64,000 nucleotides of DNA, from NCBI RefSeq assembly GCF_000699445.3, contig NC_067197.1:28255809-28319808 (forward strand). Reading direction: 5' to 3'. The translations under genes were made by a program, and so were the position numbers. Below, piece after piece: positions 1 to 11,741 of the stretch. The notes below the pieces were generated by a model. That model was given only the letters and a program-made list of their open reading frames with translations, was not told the origin of the DNA and ran no database searches. Position 1 is the first letter of the stretch. Every line of letters starts with the position of its first letter. The stretch is from Schistosoma haematobium. Lineage: Eukaryota > Platyhelminthes > Trematoda > Strigeidida > Schistosomatidae.

Positions 1-190
1 ATGGATGCGCAGTGTCAAGAACCGATTGAAACCAATGTATACGTCTCGACTGTGTAGAGATTAATCACCTTGAGGTTTTGGGTTCGATTCCTGTTCGAGA
101 CATGAATGCTCACTGTAGAGCAGTTCTGTGCCGAAGCGAAATGGCTGCCTTTCAGTGCTTTCTGGTTTTCAATGACTATCTAACTAACAT
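1..190 (+). repeat. Degenerate copy of tRNA/hammerhead SINE (family B)
   Basis: The segment has a B-box-like block (gggttcgattcctg, about 79-92), then a block resembling the family B middle part (aatgctcactgta...), a GCGAAATGGCTGCC stretch where intact copies have the GAAA-stem III part of the hammerhead, and the conserved downstream motif cagtgctttctggttttcaatg. The first 20 bases also resemble the gtggatgcgcactg block, so two partial units may be joined. The ribozyme core is not intact. Confidence 0.6.
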
Positions 191-1120
191 TTTATTTGGG
201 TCACTATTAAACTATGCAAACAGAACAATGAATTCCTGCCAAAAAACTAAACTCAAAATTCACCAGACAGTTTGATTTAAATAATTGCAGTAATGTTTAA
301 TGGTGGATAAAAGTGTGATTATTGTCAGACCAAAACATTGATCTATGACTGTTTACCGGTTGACTGTACATATTTTAAATGTTGTGATGAAAACGATAAC
401 ACCGAGATTTTCATTGCTAGTCCACGATATCCACTGATAAATCATCGAATTGTTGACTTTTGTAGGCTACAAATAAGTAAGTGGCAATATTTCGTAATGT
501 TTTCATCAATGAAGCCTTCGCCATAAATTTAAGAAGGCTGAAATATTATATTTCGGAAGTATATTTTCAATTCCTTCTATTATAGTAGTAAAATTACGTT
601 TTCCAGAATTGTCATTCTCCTCTGTTTCACTCGAATGATCTCCTAAATCTAAGTGATTCATTTTATTTCTCATATGCTTTCTGAACATATTTAGTTTTAA
701 TTTCAAAACTGTGCTACTGAATTCATTTCCACAATTATTGATCTTAACTTAACGCTTATGAAATTTTTCGTGAGTACTGAAGATCTTATCAATTAAGTTA
801 TAGTCTCTTCGTGATTTTGCTTGTCTTGCTCTCTCGATAAATTGTTGCTATGATCAACAATTATTATTGATGATTTTGCGAAAAAGAATAATTTTACAAA
901 AAAGAAGAATAATATGAATAGATTTGTCTTAAAGAGATCTCTTCAATAATTTACTCTTTCTGGTCACAAATCAATAAACATTTTAGGTTGAAAGACGTTT
1001 TTTCAACATGAATTTTGCATGGATTGATGAAATCGATTTCTTCTTACTAAAAACTTGTTAGACCATCATGTCAGTGATTTTTTTCTTGTGGAAATAATAA
1101 TTGTGTTTTTTTAGAGATTA
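190..1120. other. No gene seen; AT-rich non-coding
   Basis: Only short frames without splice signals or recognisable domains. Long A/T runs. Nothing classifiable was seen. Confidence 0.5.
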
Positions 1121-1122
1121 TA

Positions 1123-1192
1123 TCCTAATGAGTAGAGAAATCGTATTTCTAACATTTCGTGACTTAATATAAGCCACTTCTTCAGAGTAAAT
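1123..1192 (-). repeat. Family C fragment with Penelope-type hammerhead motif
   Basis: Read on the minus strand this gives CTGAAGA, a GTGGC...GTCAC stem II, then GAAATGTT. Four further copies of the block occur in the window. The GAAACGTC of the other copies is GAAATGTT here, so stem III and the cleavage site are altered. Confidence 0.6.
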
Positions 1193-1227
1193 TAAAATAA
1201 CGAAAAATATATTTATTATTAACTTTA

Positions 1228-1325
1228 TAACCGACTCTAGGTTTCCGAAGGTGGTCTAACATCAATCGGTCCATTATCTTAATCAAAACCTTAATAATCT
1301 CCACAACCCCTATACTAGTAATTCT
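1228..1325 (+). repeat. 3' tail fragment of family B
   Basis: The order gactctaggtttccgaaggtggtctaac, atcaatcggtccattatct, then aatctccacaacccc is the conserved 3' tail of family B, as at 39045-39125 and 53580-53655. The tRNA-like head and ribozyme are absent. Confidence 0.6.
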
Positions 1326-1929
1326 CAATTTAGTCGAAACTTCTTATGTAATGTTTAATTTCATGGATTCAGAATATCACTTAATAAAGGATAAGCTACC
1401 GATTTGATAATGAATATGAAACTCTCATTAAACTATTGTACTAGATAATGTTAAATGTATTCCATCATGTATTATTAAATGCAACAGTATTATAAATATT
1501 ATATTCTTAGTTAATTAATTTCCAAAACAACGTATCTAGAATATCAGTGAATAGTTTAGTAAAGAATGGGGATTAAGGTTCTTTTTTACTTTTTCATTGT
1601 TTTACTCAACTATGTTGTTGGATAACATCAGAAGCCGAAATGTTCATTGTAGATCTCTAAATTTCGTTTATTGAAACTACCTACATTGTAATATTATTAT
1701 GATTTCTGTTAAATGTAAGTGCTTTCAACTGATAAATCAACAATCTAGAAATTTCAAATTACCCTCAAATATTATTTGGTTTTATAATAAAATTAATGAA
1801 CAGATTCACACAGTTCGTAAACATGTTGTGGTGAATACAAATTTAATGTGGTTAATTAATTTATTGATTAACGTGAAATGACAAAGTGTCTTGTTAAACT
1901 TTGAAAAACATACATTACATACTTTATTT

Positions 1930-2070
1930 GTAAATCTTCCATCAGTCGTCTTCAATTCTTCTCTGTTACACTTTCTGTTTTCTTCAATTTCATCTTCTCG
2001 ATCTTCTTTTAACAAGCATATCACTTTTGATTTATGTGAAATACTACTTATATAAGTAGCATACATCACT
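1930..2070 (-). repeat. Repeat family F fragment with palindrome
   Basis: It shares the blocks cttctcgatcttct and tactacttatataagtag with copies at about 39.9-40.1 kb and 59.9-60.06 kb, and in reverse at 4.5-4.7 kb. The palindrome ctacttatataagtag lies at 2044-2059. Orientation is set relative to the 4.5 kb copy. Class unknown. Confidence 0.45.
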
Positions 2071-2589
2071 ATTTTACTATAAAAAAGTGAGAATCCGGAT
2101 TTTTCTGCCAAGTTACTTTGTTTTACAAATAAAATATTTCTTTTAATCTAATGTATTAATTTTGTTTTTCCATGAAAATCATAAAACAAGATTATGATTT
2201 CAAGTAAATAACAATTAAAATGTCTCAATTTTAGTTTTATACACAATCAGTATTGAACAATAAGAATACGTCTTGACGTAATAAAACAGAAATGATATTT
2301 CCGGTATATGATACACTTTATTATTTCTTACCTTTTGAGTAAATGAGATACACATAGAAACAAAAAAGAAACGATTTTTGTGCGAATATTTGTTTATAGA
2401 ATTTTACAAGGAAATATTCAATTGTTTAATGAGTAAAACGTTTACTATTTTATGATTTTCACTTTGAGCTTACTTCTTCTTTTCTACGTCAAGAAGTAAT
2501 AGGTAAGAATACATTTTATGATCTATTGAGAATAAATTAAAAATATTGAATAAATAATTTTTAAAGTAGCTGGATTAAATTTTTTTCTG

Positions 2590-2715
2590 GTTAGCGTTTT
2601 TTTAGCGAGTTAGTATTCTACGGGATGGGCTAGTTAAACCATGCCTAACCCTCCTCCTTTATCTGGGCTTGGGACCGGTAGTAACCAAAGAGAGGTTCCA
2701 GGTGGAGTTTAAACT
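2590..2715 (+). repeat. Repeat family G fragment (GC-richer)
   Basis: The block gggcttgggaccggtagtaa with flanking ctcctcctttatct recurs at 51795-51870 (plus) and, more decayed, at 32325-32365 (minus). Its base composition stands out from the surroundings. It is likely a piece of a retroelement untranslated region; which element is not clear. Confidence 0.5.
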
Positions 2716-2719
2716 AACT

Positions 2720-4525
2720 GAAATGCATAGTAAAACAATTGGGTTGATTACTATTTCAGTCAATCAGTCCGTTATAGGAAGCGTAGAATCTGACATATAT
2801 GTGCATTGGCTTAAATTATCATTTCCTATAAGAATAGTGTGATAAAATCGTCAAAACGAATTCTACAGTATTAAACGTAGTTACATTATTAGTTCTAATA
2901 GGAAAAATTAACTATAGAAGATATTATTCCAGTTGAAATTATAGATTATCGAGAGAGAGAAAAATATTCTATAAGTTAATTAAAAAATTTAGGAGTTAAG
3001 TGAAAATAATGAGTGAATGCATTTGCTCCACTACGAACGATTTTGAATCATACCATCAAATGTTTGTAACGGTTGTTTGCGATAATCCCCTGAACCTAAG
3101 CAGGAAGTCTGCAGACGAGTGGAGAGCTCAGCCAAAAAAAATCGCTAAACTTATAAAATGACCCCTCAACTTGATTTGACTGCCACTAGCTTTCTTCCAT
3201 CTTATTCATACATCAGAAAACATCACTCTTCAAGGTTGGCGTTAGTTGAGAATAAATGATATACGTCCCAATTGTCTCGCTCAGTAAAGATTTACTACCT
3301 CATCATTTGGTTTACCATCTTTATCCAGCCTCAGGGTTTCTGAGTGCCAAGCACATGCGAGTGGTACTTGCAAAGCATTTATGTTCAAATATTAGAAAAC
3401 TACGAATATAGTTTATTTTTAAAGGTCATAAAACGGAATATAGAGGATTGTTTTACAGTATATTCGTCCTTCTGCTAACTGACGAAAATCTTTTCTACGC
3501 CCCTAGTAATGAAGGATGATGAAAGCCAATTGAACTGTCCGAATTCCTTTCAAAATTTTATAAGACTTCTATGATAAGCGAAGTGGTTGACATACTAAAT
3601 TGTTTCACTCCCTATCCGTAGCTCATCTAGATGGTAAGAAATTCATCCGAACGCAAGTGGTCAGAAGACTAAACTATGTAAACGTCTTCATCAGACAAGA
3701 CTAACTCATCAGTGCTATGATCAGAACTGACGAAATATTGTGATTAGAACTCGATTTATTCCGTAATCTATTAAAATTATTTTTCCAGTTGTAAAAGGTT
3801 GATTGTAATCATGAATAATATTTGGTTGATTCAAACCTTGAAGTGTATATCCACAAACCAAGAAACAATCTTTATCAATCCTGATTGAAAGAATTGTGAT
3901 GAATAGCTTCATGTATTCTTCTATAAGTATTATTATCCACATAATTCATGGTTTATTCTTGACAACTATGTGTATTAGCATGTCAAAAATCCTTAATCGT
4001 TCATAAATCAATGTAACAAATTATATAACAAATCAACTATAATGAACTGGTTGAACTATACATGAAAATTCATTTTCAAGTAAGAGCCCAAATGTTTTTA
4101 TCCCTACATAAAACGTATTTGTACATATGTTGGCTTCATTTAACATGTTATGACTCAACAACCAGAATCTTTTTAACTTAAACATTTGTGTATCTAGTTT
4201 AAAGCTTTTTAGTAGTATCATTTAAAAACGTTTCAGTATTTTTATTCATCAGATTGTGAATCTCTATTGTTTTAGGGTATTCTGGATACATTTTAATTAG
4301 ATTTTTTTATCTTTTCAACAACTAATTAGTTATTTCTTCTTGTAATTAATATATTCTTTCATATTTAATGATTTCGAAGGAAAATATATATTAAAGATAC
4401 ATACTTTCCTTCAAATAAACAGAATGAAAAAAGGCATATATCGTTAAATAATGCTGGTAATAATGGTAATTTAAATTATTACTTCATTCATGAAATTTTA
4501 CTGATATATCTGAGATTCTCATTAT
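2720..4525. other. No gene seen; possible decayed repeat at 2990-3400
   Basis: No supported exon. The interval 2990-3400 is less AT-rich than its flanks and may be an old repeat, but no second copy was found in this window. The remainder is AT-rich. Confidence 0.4.
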
Positions 4526-4529
4526 GGTG

Positions 4530-4705
4530 TGTGCCACTTATATCAACGCGACTAGTAAATAACGCTAGTTTTGAATAGAATGTCTAGCAGCAGAAGGTTA
4601 AGGAGATCGAAGAAAAGAAAACGAGAACAGAGAATGATTAATGTAGAGACGAAGGAACAACGAAATCTGAGACGATTGACTGATAATTTGCAAATGAAAT
4701 ATTTA
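4530..4705 (+). repeat. Repeat family F copy
   Basis: Reverse orientation of the copies at 1.9, 39.9 and 59.9 kb. It carries agaatgtctagcagcagaag, gagatcgaagaaaagaaaacg and tgagacgattgactgat. The palindrome seen in other copies is decayed here (gtgccacttatatcaacgcg). Confidence 0.5.
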
Positions 4706-4994
4706 CTGTATGAATCGCTGATGTTCTGTAATTTTTTGTTTAAATAAATTCGATTGTCCCAACTTGTGTTCTCGTTCACTACACCATTAGTACGTTTTGT
4801 TATTTTATATAGCTCTTAAGAATAATGAATAACAAGTGTCTAGAAATCAAATTTTAAGTGAATAACACTTTAGATTTAAATAACTTTGTTATTAGTATGT
4901 GCTTAAATCCAATTTTGACAATAAACTCTACATGAAACTAATATGAAGAAAGCTTATTTACGAAATAAATAAAATAATGTAATTGTAATATATC

Positions 4995-5060
4995 AAGGAG
5001 TAGAAAAATGAGATTTTCTGACGTTTCGTAACTCAGTGTAAGTCACTTCCTCAGACAATA
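4995..5060 (-). repeat. Family C fragment with hammerhead motif
   Basis: On the minus strand: CTGAGGA, stem II GTGAC...GTTAC (one G-U pair), then GAAACGTC. All core residues of a Penelope-type hammerhead are present. The sequence ends soon after on both sides. Confidence 0.6.
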
Positions 5061-5740
5061 ATTAACCAATCCAAAATTAATCCAAATTACTTAGATTAAT
5101 CTGCCAAATACTCAATGTATTCGAAATTATCAAATCAAATCTTGGTAATAATACTCATTTACTGAATGTTTATAAATTCACTTCTGTTCTAGATATAAAC
5201 CTCTAAATCTTTGAATCATTGATCTAACAGTATCTCAACCTGAACATTATGTACTCTAGATTATATCTTGTATTGATTTGTAAATACATACTGTTAAATG
5301 ATAACTTTAATTGTTTTCATTAAAAAAAAATTGTTTCCATGGTTATCATCATGGTTTTTTTTTAAAAAATACACATGATACATTAGTTTTGTTTTATTTT
5401 CATTTTTTTATTTTAGATTCTTAAATACAAGTATTCAAATATCAACAAAATATTGATCCATTTGATCCATTCTTATTATATCTATGGACCATTCAAGATG
5501 ATTTTACTTTGTAATGATATTGAAAAATCAATCAAAAAACTGATCACGAAAAAAACAACAAACAATTTAATCAATAAATAAATCAAAACAATTTTTTGTC
5601 ACCAAACAAAAGTAAAAAAAATAAAAAAAATTTTTAAATAAAATATCAAAAAACATTTTCTGAATTAATTCCATTATTTTATATATTTTATTTGTCAATT
5701 ATATCAATTAGACAATTTTTGCTTGTTGTTGTTGTTGTTG
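5060..5740. other. No gene seen; AT-rich
   Basis: Very AT-rich with homopolymer runs (for example 5322-5372 and 5611-5650) and a (GTT)n run at 5723-5742 just upstream of the candidate leader exon. Could be a 5' UTR or promoter of that exon, but no specific element was identified. Confidence 0.4.
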
Positions 5741-5749
5741 TTAAAAACA

Positions 5750-5891
5750 ATGTTGACAATTCAATGTTTAAAACAACAATTCATAATTATTTATTTATAT
5801 AATCAATCATGGAAAAGTGTTCTATGTATGAATGGAAATAAATTACACATGTTGATTATAACCTTATTAATTGGATGTTTAATTGATTTTG
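5750..5891 (+). CDS. Candidate signal-peptide exon, gene unknown
   Basis: An ATG at 5750 opens 47 codons plus one base and runs directly into a consensus donor, g|gtaagt, at 5891/5892, giving a phase-1 intron. The C-terminal part is strongly hydrophobic (MLIITLLIGCLIDF, starting at an internal Met, residue 34), as in a secretory signal peptide. Phase-1 donors after a leader exon are common in genes for extracellular proteins. The internal Met could be the real start. No following exon was found, and its phase does not fit directly onto the exon at 54837, where an in-frame stop precedes the ATG, so the two would need an intermediate exon or are separate genes. No homologue was recognised; the call rests only on the leader-like composition and the donor. 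Confidence 0.3.
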
Positions 5892-5899
5892 GTAAGTAA

Positions 5900-6595
5900 A
5901 TTATTGTTTCAGTGAAACTATTCACTCATTAATTATCATTGATATTAGAGTTATTCAGTGATTTTCATGACTTATTAAAGTATTATTTTAAATGTTTTGA
6001 CATAAATAAAATAGGTTGATTTGTCTAATACGATTATAACAACACATATGAGCGAACAATATTGTTTTCAATTAGATCATCAACAGGCTTTACTCTAATA
6101 TACATGAATATTTATACGGAAATGTTAAACCGATCAAGGCAATTTCGGTCTATAATCACAATGAAATACGATAGGTCACCACACATAATAAGTAGAAATA
6201 CAAGTTGACAGTAGGAAGACAGGTGTACTGATAGTAGTAAGAATAATAAAATACGATAACAAAAGTCTTATCAATAGTTAAACGTTGGAAATAGAAGGTC
6301 AAACGTGGGTGAATAGACTTGGAATAGGCATCACAAAACATTAAAATCATTACGTAATAAGATGTGTGTAAATAATTAAATAGTGAAGAATACAAACGAA
6401 AAGAGGCGGAAAATTACAAACAAATGATAAATGTGAAGATAAAGCTAATGATAACAAAAAATAGAATAAAATAAATAAATAATAATAATAATTAAAAAAA
6501 ATTTAAAACCTGACGACGATTATATGTTTTATAATTTTCACAATGGGAATCTTCAATATTCTAATAAGATTATAAACAGTTTATAACTGTATTAT
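5900..6595. other. No gene seen; AT-rich
   Basis: No recognisable coding or repeat unit. If 5750-5891 is an exon, this is the start of its intron. Confidence 0.4.
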
Positions 6596-6597
6596 TT

Positions 6598-6740
6598 AGT
6601 TACTCTGAAGAAGTGGCTTACATTAAATTACGAAACGTCAGAAATACAATTTTACCACTCATTGGGACATTAACTCTATACCCAGTGTTCAATCTATTTG
6701 AAACTATCAAGTCTAACCTTGGTATTGATACCTATAGTTT
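6598..6740 (+). repeat. Family C copy, hammerhead at 6600-6648
   Basis: This is the longest copy in a single orientation: hammerhead block, then a second conserved block (acccagtgttcaatctattt, gaaactatcaagtctaacc, ttggtattgatacc). The same two blocks occur at 19640-19805 on the minus strand, and as an inverted junction at 58917-59055. The hammerhead and conserved neighbour resemble the terminal region of a Penelope-like element, but no reverse transcriptase is attached. Confidence 0.6.
6600..6648 (+). ncRNA. Penelope-type hammerhead ribozyme motif
   Basis: CTGAAGA at 6605-6611, stem II GTGG...TTAC (two G-U pairs), GAAA at 6632-6635 and GTC at 6637-6639. Stem III is minimal and stem I (TTACT/AGAAA) has one mismatch. 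The core is intact, but the weak stems make in vitro activity uncertain. Confidence 0.5.
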
Positions 6741-8330
6741 ATAACTGTATTACACCTATGGGTGAAAAAAGTACTTACATAAATATGTTGAACATAAACA
6801 ATGAATAATAATATTTGATACAATTTCCAAATATCAATTAGTAAATAATTTTATTCTGAAACATTTTGATTTTTGTTAATGCGAATTAGTTTTGCTGAAG
6901 TGGTTCAGACTTTAGAACTAAACTGTGATATTCTCACGGTGGAATCTATCATTTTATCAGGAAAACATTGAAGTTAAACTAATGTTTTCACTATCAAGTG
7001 AGGTTTTTTTAAAAAAAAACCTGTTCCCGCTCAAGTATAAATACCCATGATTAGTAAGACTGTGTTTTGTTAGTATTCTACCAGCATTAATTTAAAGTTA
7101 AATTACATTTTATTTCTAACCTGAAGTGTGTTTACATCTCCATTTATCCTTATTATCATATTGAATTCCTGTCTACAAGATAAGTTGAAAAATAAACTTC
7201 AAATAAATTTCTGATACCTTATGAGATGAGTTATCTCAATCTTTTGTAAACAACATCTTATCATCTTGAACTGATTGTTATTATTATCACCGTACATATA
7301 TATTTACTACACGATCATTGCCTTAACTTTTCAGTTAGCCATATTCAGCATAGAATCAAGCACATATATACATAGGCATTTTGTATTTGTTAATAATTTA
7401 CTCATATTGTCTACTTCAATAATAGTAACATTTAAAAAAATGCCATAAGATTGAATATGTCATTGATCTATCTAACTTATTCTACCCTAATGTATAAGGT
7501 TAAATGTCTATATCTTGTTAAGTGAAGATGGTGAAATAAATATTGCATAATTGTTTTTCTTTTGCACAAAAACTATCCTGATAAAATTATTACACATATA
7601 GGGGAATAAGTGTAAACGAGATGAATTAAATTTATTTCATAATGGAGATCATTTTTCTGATCTGATCAAATAATAATAAAGAATATAACATTGAGACTAA
7701 AGTTTTCTGACTGAATCAAAACAATCATTTCTACAGTTTCTGTAACGTTAGATGAAATAAATGAAGTTATAGTTATTATTACATTGACATAACTAACTAA
7801 ATTTATCATACATAAAACCGTCTTAATAATGTATTGCTATCGAAAGTTTTGTGTTCGATTTCTGTCTATTATTTTGGAATGCGTATATAAACTGTAAGTC
7901 ATAAATCATAAACTTGTACCACTTGGCATCCGTACACAGTATGTACCTGCTGCATAAAACTAAATATTAAAATACTAGGAGGTTCGAACCCGTATCACTC
8001 CAGGTTGTCATCCCTGATCTACTAGAATTCGAATCAGACGAATTATTATCCCACCGATTATGATCACAGATACACCGAATTAATAATCATTGTTAAGCAG
8101 TCTCAAGCTACAGTATATGAGATGAATGTGAGCCATAATATATGGCAAATTTAGTGATCTAATATAGTCAAATATTTTTGCAGTCAAATGATATGATTTT
8201 TCCACTGTTAGAGATCAACTATGGAAGACTCTATAAATGCATCGTCAAAGGAAACGGCATTTTACTTCATTTTAAATCATCACCCTTACTTGTTCTAAGT
8301 TTGAGTCTTTGATATTCAGTCAAGCAGAAT
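6740..8330. other. No gene seen; possible tRNA-like SINE scraps
   Basis: No exon supported. A B-box-like gtgttcgatttctg (about 7851-7864) and a reversed ggttcgaacccg (about 7981-7992) hint at decayed tRNA-derived SINEs, and 8120-8165 resembles part of the repeat shared by 36.94-37.03 kb and 38.58-38.68 kb. None is complete. Confidence 0.35.
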
Positions 8331-8337
8331 TTATCAT

Positions 8338-9118
8338 TATTATTAATAATAGCTTTATTCAACATTATATTTTGGTACAATATAGAATTCTCAGCACAGG
8401 GTATTTCAACAAGTTTCTTACACAAAAAACAGAAACAAAGACAAAAGAGGAAAAAAAGGTTTAAAAAAAATCTGAAAAACTGTACAACTTTTCAAACTAG
8501 AGACATGTTAAGGATGCAAGTTATTGACTAGGTTAACTCTAACAACCTGTTCGTCACAGAATATATTTGTTAGGTAAGGTATTATAGAACTTTTATATAT
8601 TTGCCTGTGTGCATGGATTTTAATGTAATTACATCTCGTTCTGCCAGAAGATACACAAAGAGAATGGGGGATGGTTAGTATGTGATAACACGTGCAAGGA
8701 GTTTACAAAACTTTAGATGTCTATCCACAACTATATTAATGATGATCTCAAAAGATTCACCATACACCTTGCTAACTGCCTTCAGCACTCTCCGCAATAC
8801 AGCAAAGTCTTTTCTCAAAAGCCCGGGAAAGAATAATGGAGAACAGTAAAGAATAATAGGTAGTATGCAAGAATTGACAAATTGTAAGAGTAAATGACGA
8901 GTAATCCCAAGAGCATACAATCTCTTTATGTAGTAAGTCAGACGGACAACCTTCTTCGATAACAATAAAACGTGAGAAGACCAAGAGAGATCAGGGGAAG
9001 AGGTGACACCAAGATAATTGACCTTCGACACTATGTGGACAATGGCTACTAATAGTGGAATCCAATACATGCGTTTAATCCTACCTGTACCTGTGTTAAT
9101 GTTCAAGCAGGAGCTCAA
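8338..9118 (-). mobile_element. CR1-like (SR1/Perere type) retrotransposon 3' fragment
   Basis: The minus-strand frame 9118-8675 encodes the C-terminal third of a non-LTR reverse transcriptase. YLGV with SWSSHV about 35 residues into the frame is the usual post-catalytic 'thumb' motif, followed by LQFVNSCILPIILYCSP and a basic HLKFCKLLARVI tail typical of CR1/jockey enzymes. The YxDD catalytic region is missing (5' truncation). The 3' untranslated part runs to about 8338 and ends in a TTA-rich microsatellite; the same terminal 80 bp occurs again at 23250-23335. The class is clear; the exact schistosome family is inferred. Confidence 0.75.
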
Positions 9119-9239
9119 AACACATTACCTCTGCTTCAAACGGCTATTATGTTTTCTTCATAGCTACCGAGTCAAGACAGCCCCTGACTTATACAACGTG
9201 TTGAATGCTGTTGACTTAGTAGCGTTGTCGAAATGATTT

Positions 9240-9325
9240 ACGCAAGACGTGCATATGACAAAGGAGACTGATCAACTGCGGTCCATAACATCAGTGGAAA
9301 GATTTAAACATCCAGTACAAATAAA
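9240..9325 (+). repeat. Sm-alpha-like tail fragment (family A)
   Basis: gcatatgacaaaggagactg, atcaactgcggtccataaca and tcagtggaaagatttaaac align with the tail block at 15418-15480 and 33890-33950. No ribozyme is present. Confidence 0.5.
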
Positions 9326-9329
9326 TTTA

Positions 9330-11740
9330 TTATGCATTTGTTGTTATTAACTCTAGTTTTTTAGTTATCCACCGTTTGAATAACATTTTCTTGTATAGAT
9401 TCTTGTATTAATCTTCTTAATGATTACTGTTATAATTATAAAATTATGTTTATCATCATCAGTAATAATACTGATTTTTTTAACTATTGTTGAACTGATT
9501 TTTCTCTATAGATTGAAACATTTATGATTATTAGAATTCGATATCGTCGGTAAACATAAACAGGAAAACAAAAAAAATTATAACAAAATGCCTTGATACA
9601 AATGTTTAATCAGTTGTCTTATATTCATTCTTAGTTTTACACAATTACATTATATCAGTGTAATGATTAAAACATAATATGAAATGTCAAAGATTGTTTT
9701 GTACATAATAGAAAAAAGAAACAATGTTATATTCTTAAAAGTATGATAAGTGTTAATTTAACAACACACATCGGAATGATGAGAACGGATGGGAATGGAT
9801 AAATGTTTATTTTCAACTGTTTAGACTGAATCTTTTATCTTGTGTCCTAATCTCCGGATATATTTGATTATGTTTATGATTGATTGAAAATAAAGTTTGA
9901 CTAAAAGTCTATATATATATATATATATATATGCGGGGTTTTAATGATTACTAGTAAATTGAATTGAGTAGTTATGTTAACGAGATTTGAAAAATAATAA
10001 TCAACTAACTGTTTTGTTTTAGTTTTGTGTATCACAACGTTTACCACTCTAAACGACATCAAACATATGATCTTATAATCTGTCTAGGAAATACAAATAT
10101 ATTGAAATCCAACACTTCAGTTTTCTTTGGTCGAACATAAGAAAATTGAACCATCCAATTATGATGGGCAAATAACTCCATCAGGTTAGAATTGATAGGT
10201 TTAAAAAGTCGGAGCAATTTTTCTTTGTACAATCATCAATTTCTCGGTCTGATAGTTAGTTATGAAACGATGTTTGTTTATTATTTATTTAGGAGATTTA
10301 TTTCATCTAAATATATTATCACAGAGTTATATCAGCTTGCGAAATATTAAAATCACTAAGCACTAAATTGTTTTTCCATCTTCGTCCATCTTTAATGCTG
10401 TAAATATCTACAAGCGATCTATCTAGATTATAATGCTTTGCTAATCCGAAACTACCAACAATTATATTTCGATTTTAGCCATCAAACTTAGAAAAGAACA
10501 CAAAGTTGTTATATAACTCGTTTATAGTGTACGTAATTTCAACTTTTCATTAATATAAGTAATTGGCAGTGTATATCTTATTATTTGTTAATTTAAGAAG
10601 AACACGGAAAACAAATTATGTTTCTATGACGGCGATTTTTTAACTATCTAAGTTATAGTTTCCCCTCAATTTTACTGCTAAAATTAGCTTCTTTAACTAC
10701 TGTCAATAAAAGTATCTAAAATTAAAGTCAACTGATCCCTCACTGTACTTTAATAACCTCAATTTCATCTAGGATAAAATGTTTTAGCTTAGTAGCTATC
10801 ATAATGAAATAAGAAAAATGTCAATTATAAATCACAAGCTACACTTGAAAACGGTGTATAACACTCGATAATAAAGTGAATATGATAGTAACTGGCTGAA
10901 AGTTTAATTGTTTAACTCATTTCACCTAAATGATACGTTATAATAACATGAAACTGGTTACTGGTACGCTATTAGATAGTATACCATAGTAATCACTTAT
11001 TCAAATGATTCATCTATTTCATACGTTACTATGTAACTATCAATAAAATATCTATAACTGTACCATCTAAGTAAGATTACTATAGAATATAACAGCGATG
11101 AATTATGTACCAAAAGTAACTATACCTCAGAATTAAATGTCAGAAAATGTATATAGAAATGAGCCAATTAATGTTATGTAATAAATAATTTGATACACAT
11201 TTACTTATTAATTCTCTATACAGTAAATAATGGTATTTTCTATTTAATCTTTTGATCATTATAACCGCTTGATAAATCATTCTCATTTCCTATATTATTA
11301 CGACATGATGATTTACTTACGGCTTAGATGGGTTTATAAATATGATAATTATTTATTCTATAACACTATCATATTCACAAAATATTGCTGCCTCTTTGCC
11401 TGCTTGACAAAAAAGCTTTTTCCTACAGCATAACAAAAAGCAGAATAGTCATTACTGTATTGTGTCTGACGAAAAAAAGCATCTTTCTATGTTTTTTTTT
11501 GTATACTGGTATGTCGTATGGAATACAAAACAAAAAGGTCTAATATACTTCCTGATAAAATTTGTAGGTTACACTAAGATCAACAGTAGTCTATTCAGTA
11601 TTAATTATTACTTTCCAGGGTTTGTGATTTGCCATTGTTAGTAAATGGAACTGCATTTTTGATTGGTCTTTGTCGGACTTAACTAGTTAAACTTTAGCTA
11701 CAAGTGTGTTATACATCTGGTTGGCGTATTTTTAGCAAGG
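9330..11740. other. No gene seen; AT-rich with (TA)n
   Basis: A (TA)n microsatellite lies at 9910-9932. The rest is unique AT-rich DNA without supported exons, RNA genes or repeat units known from elsewhere in the window. Confidence 0.45.
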
Positions 11741-11741
11741 T

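Noticed and set aside
8980..9236. Plus-strand 72-codon frame antisense to the CR1-like fragment
   Set aside because: Shadow of the reverse-transcriptase frame on the minus strand.
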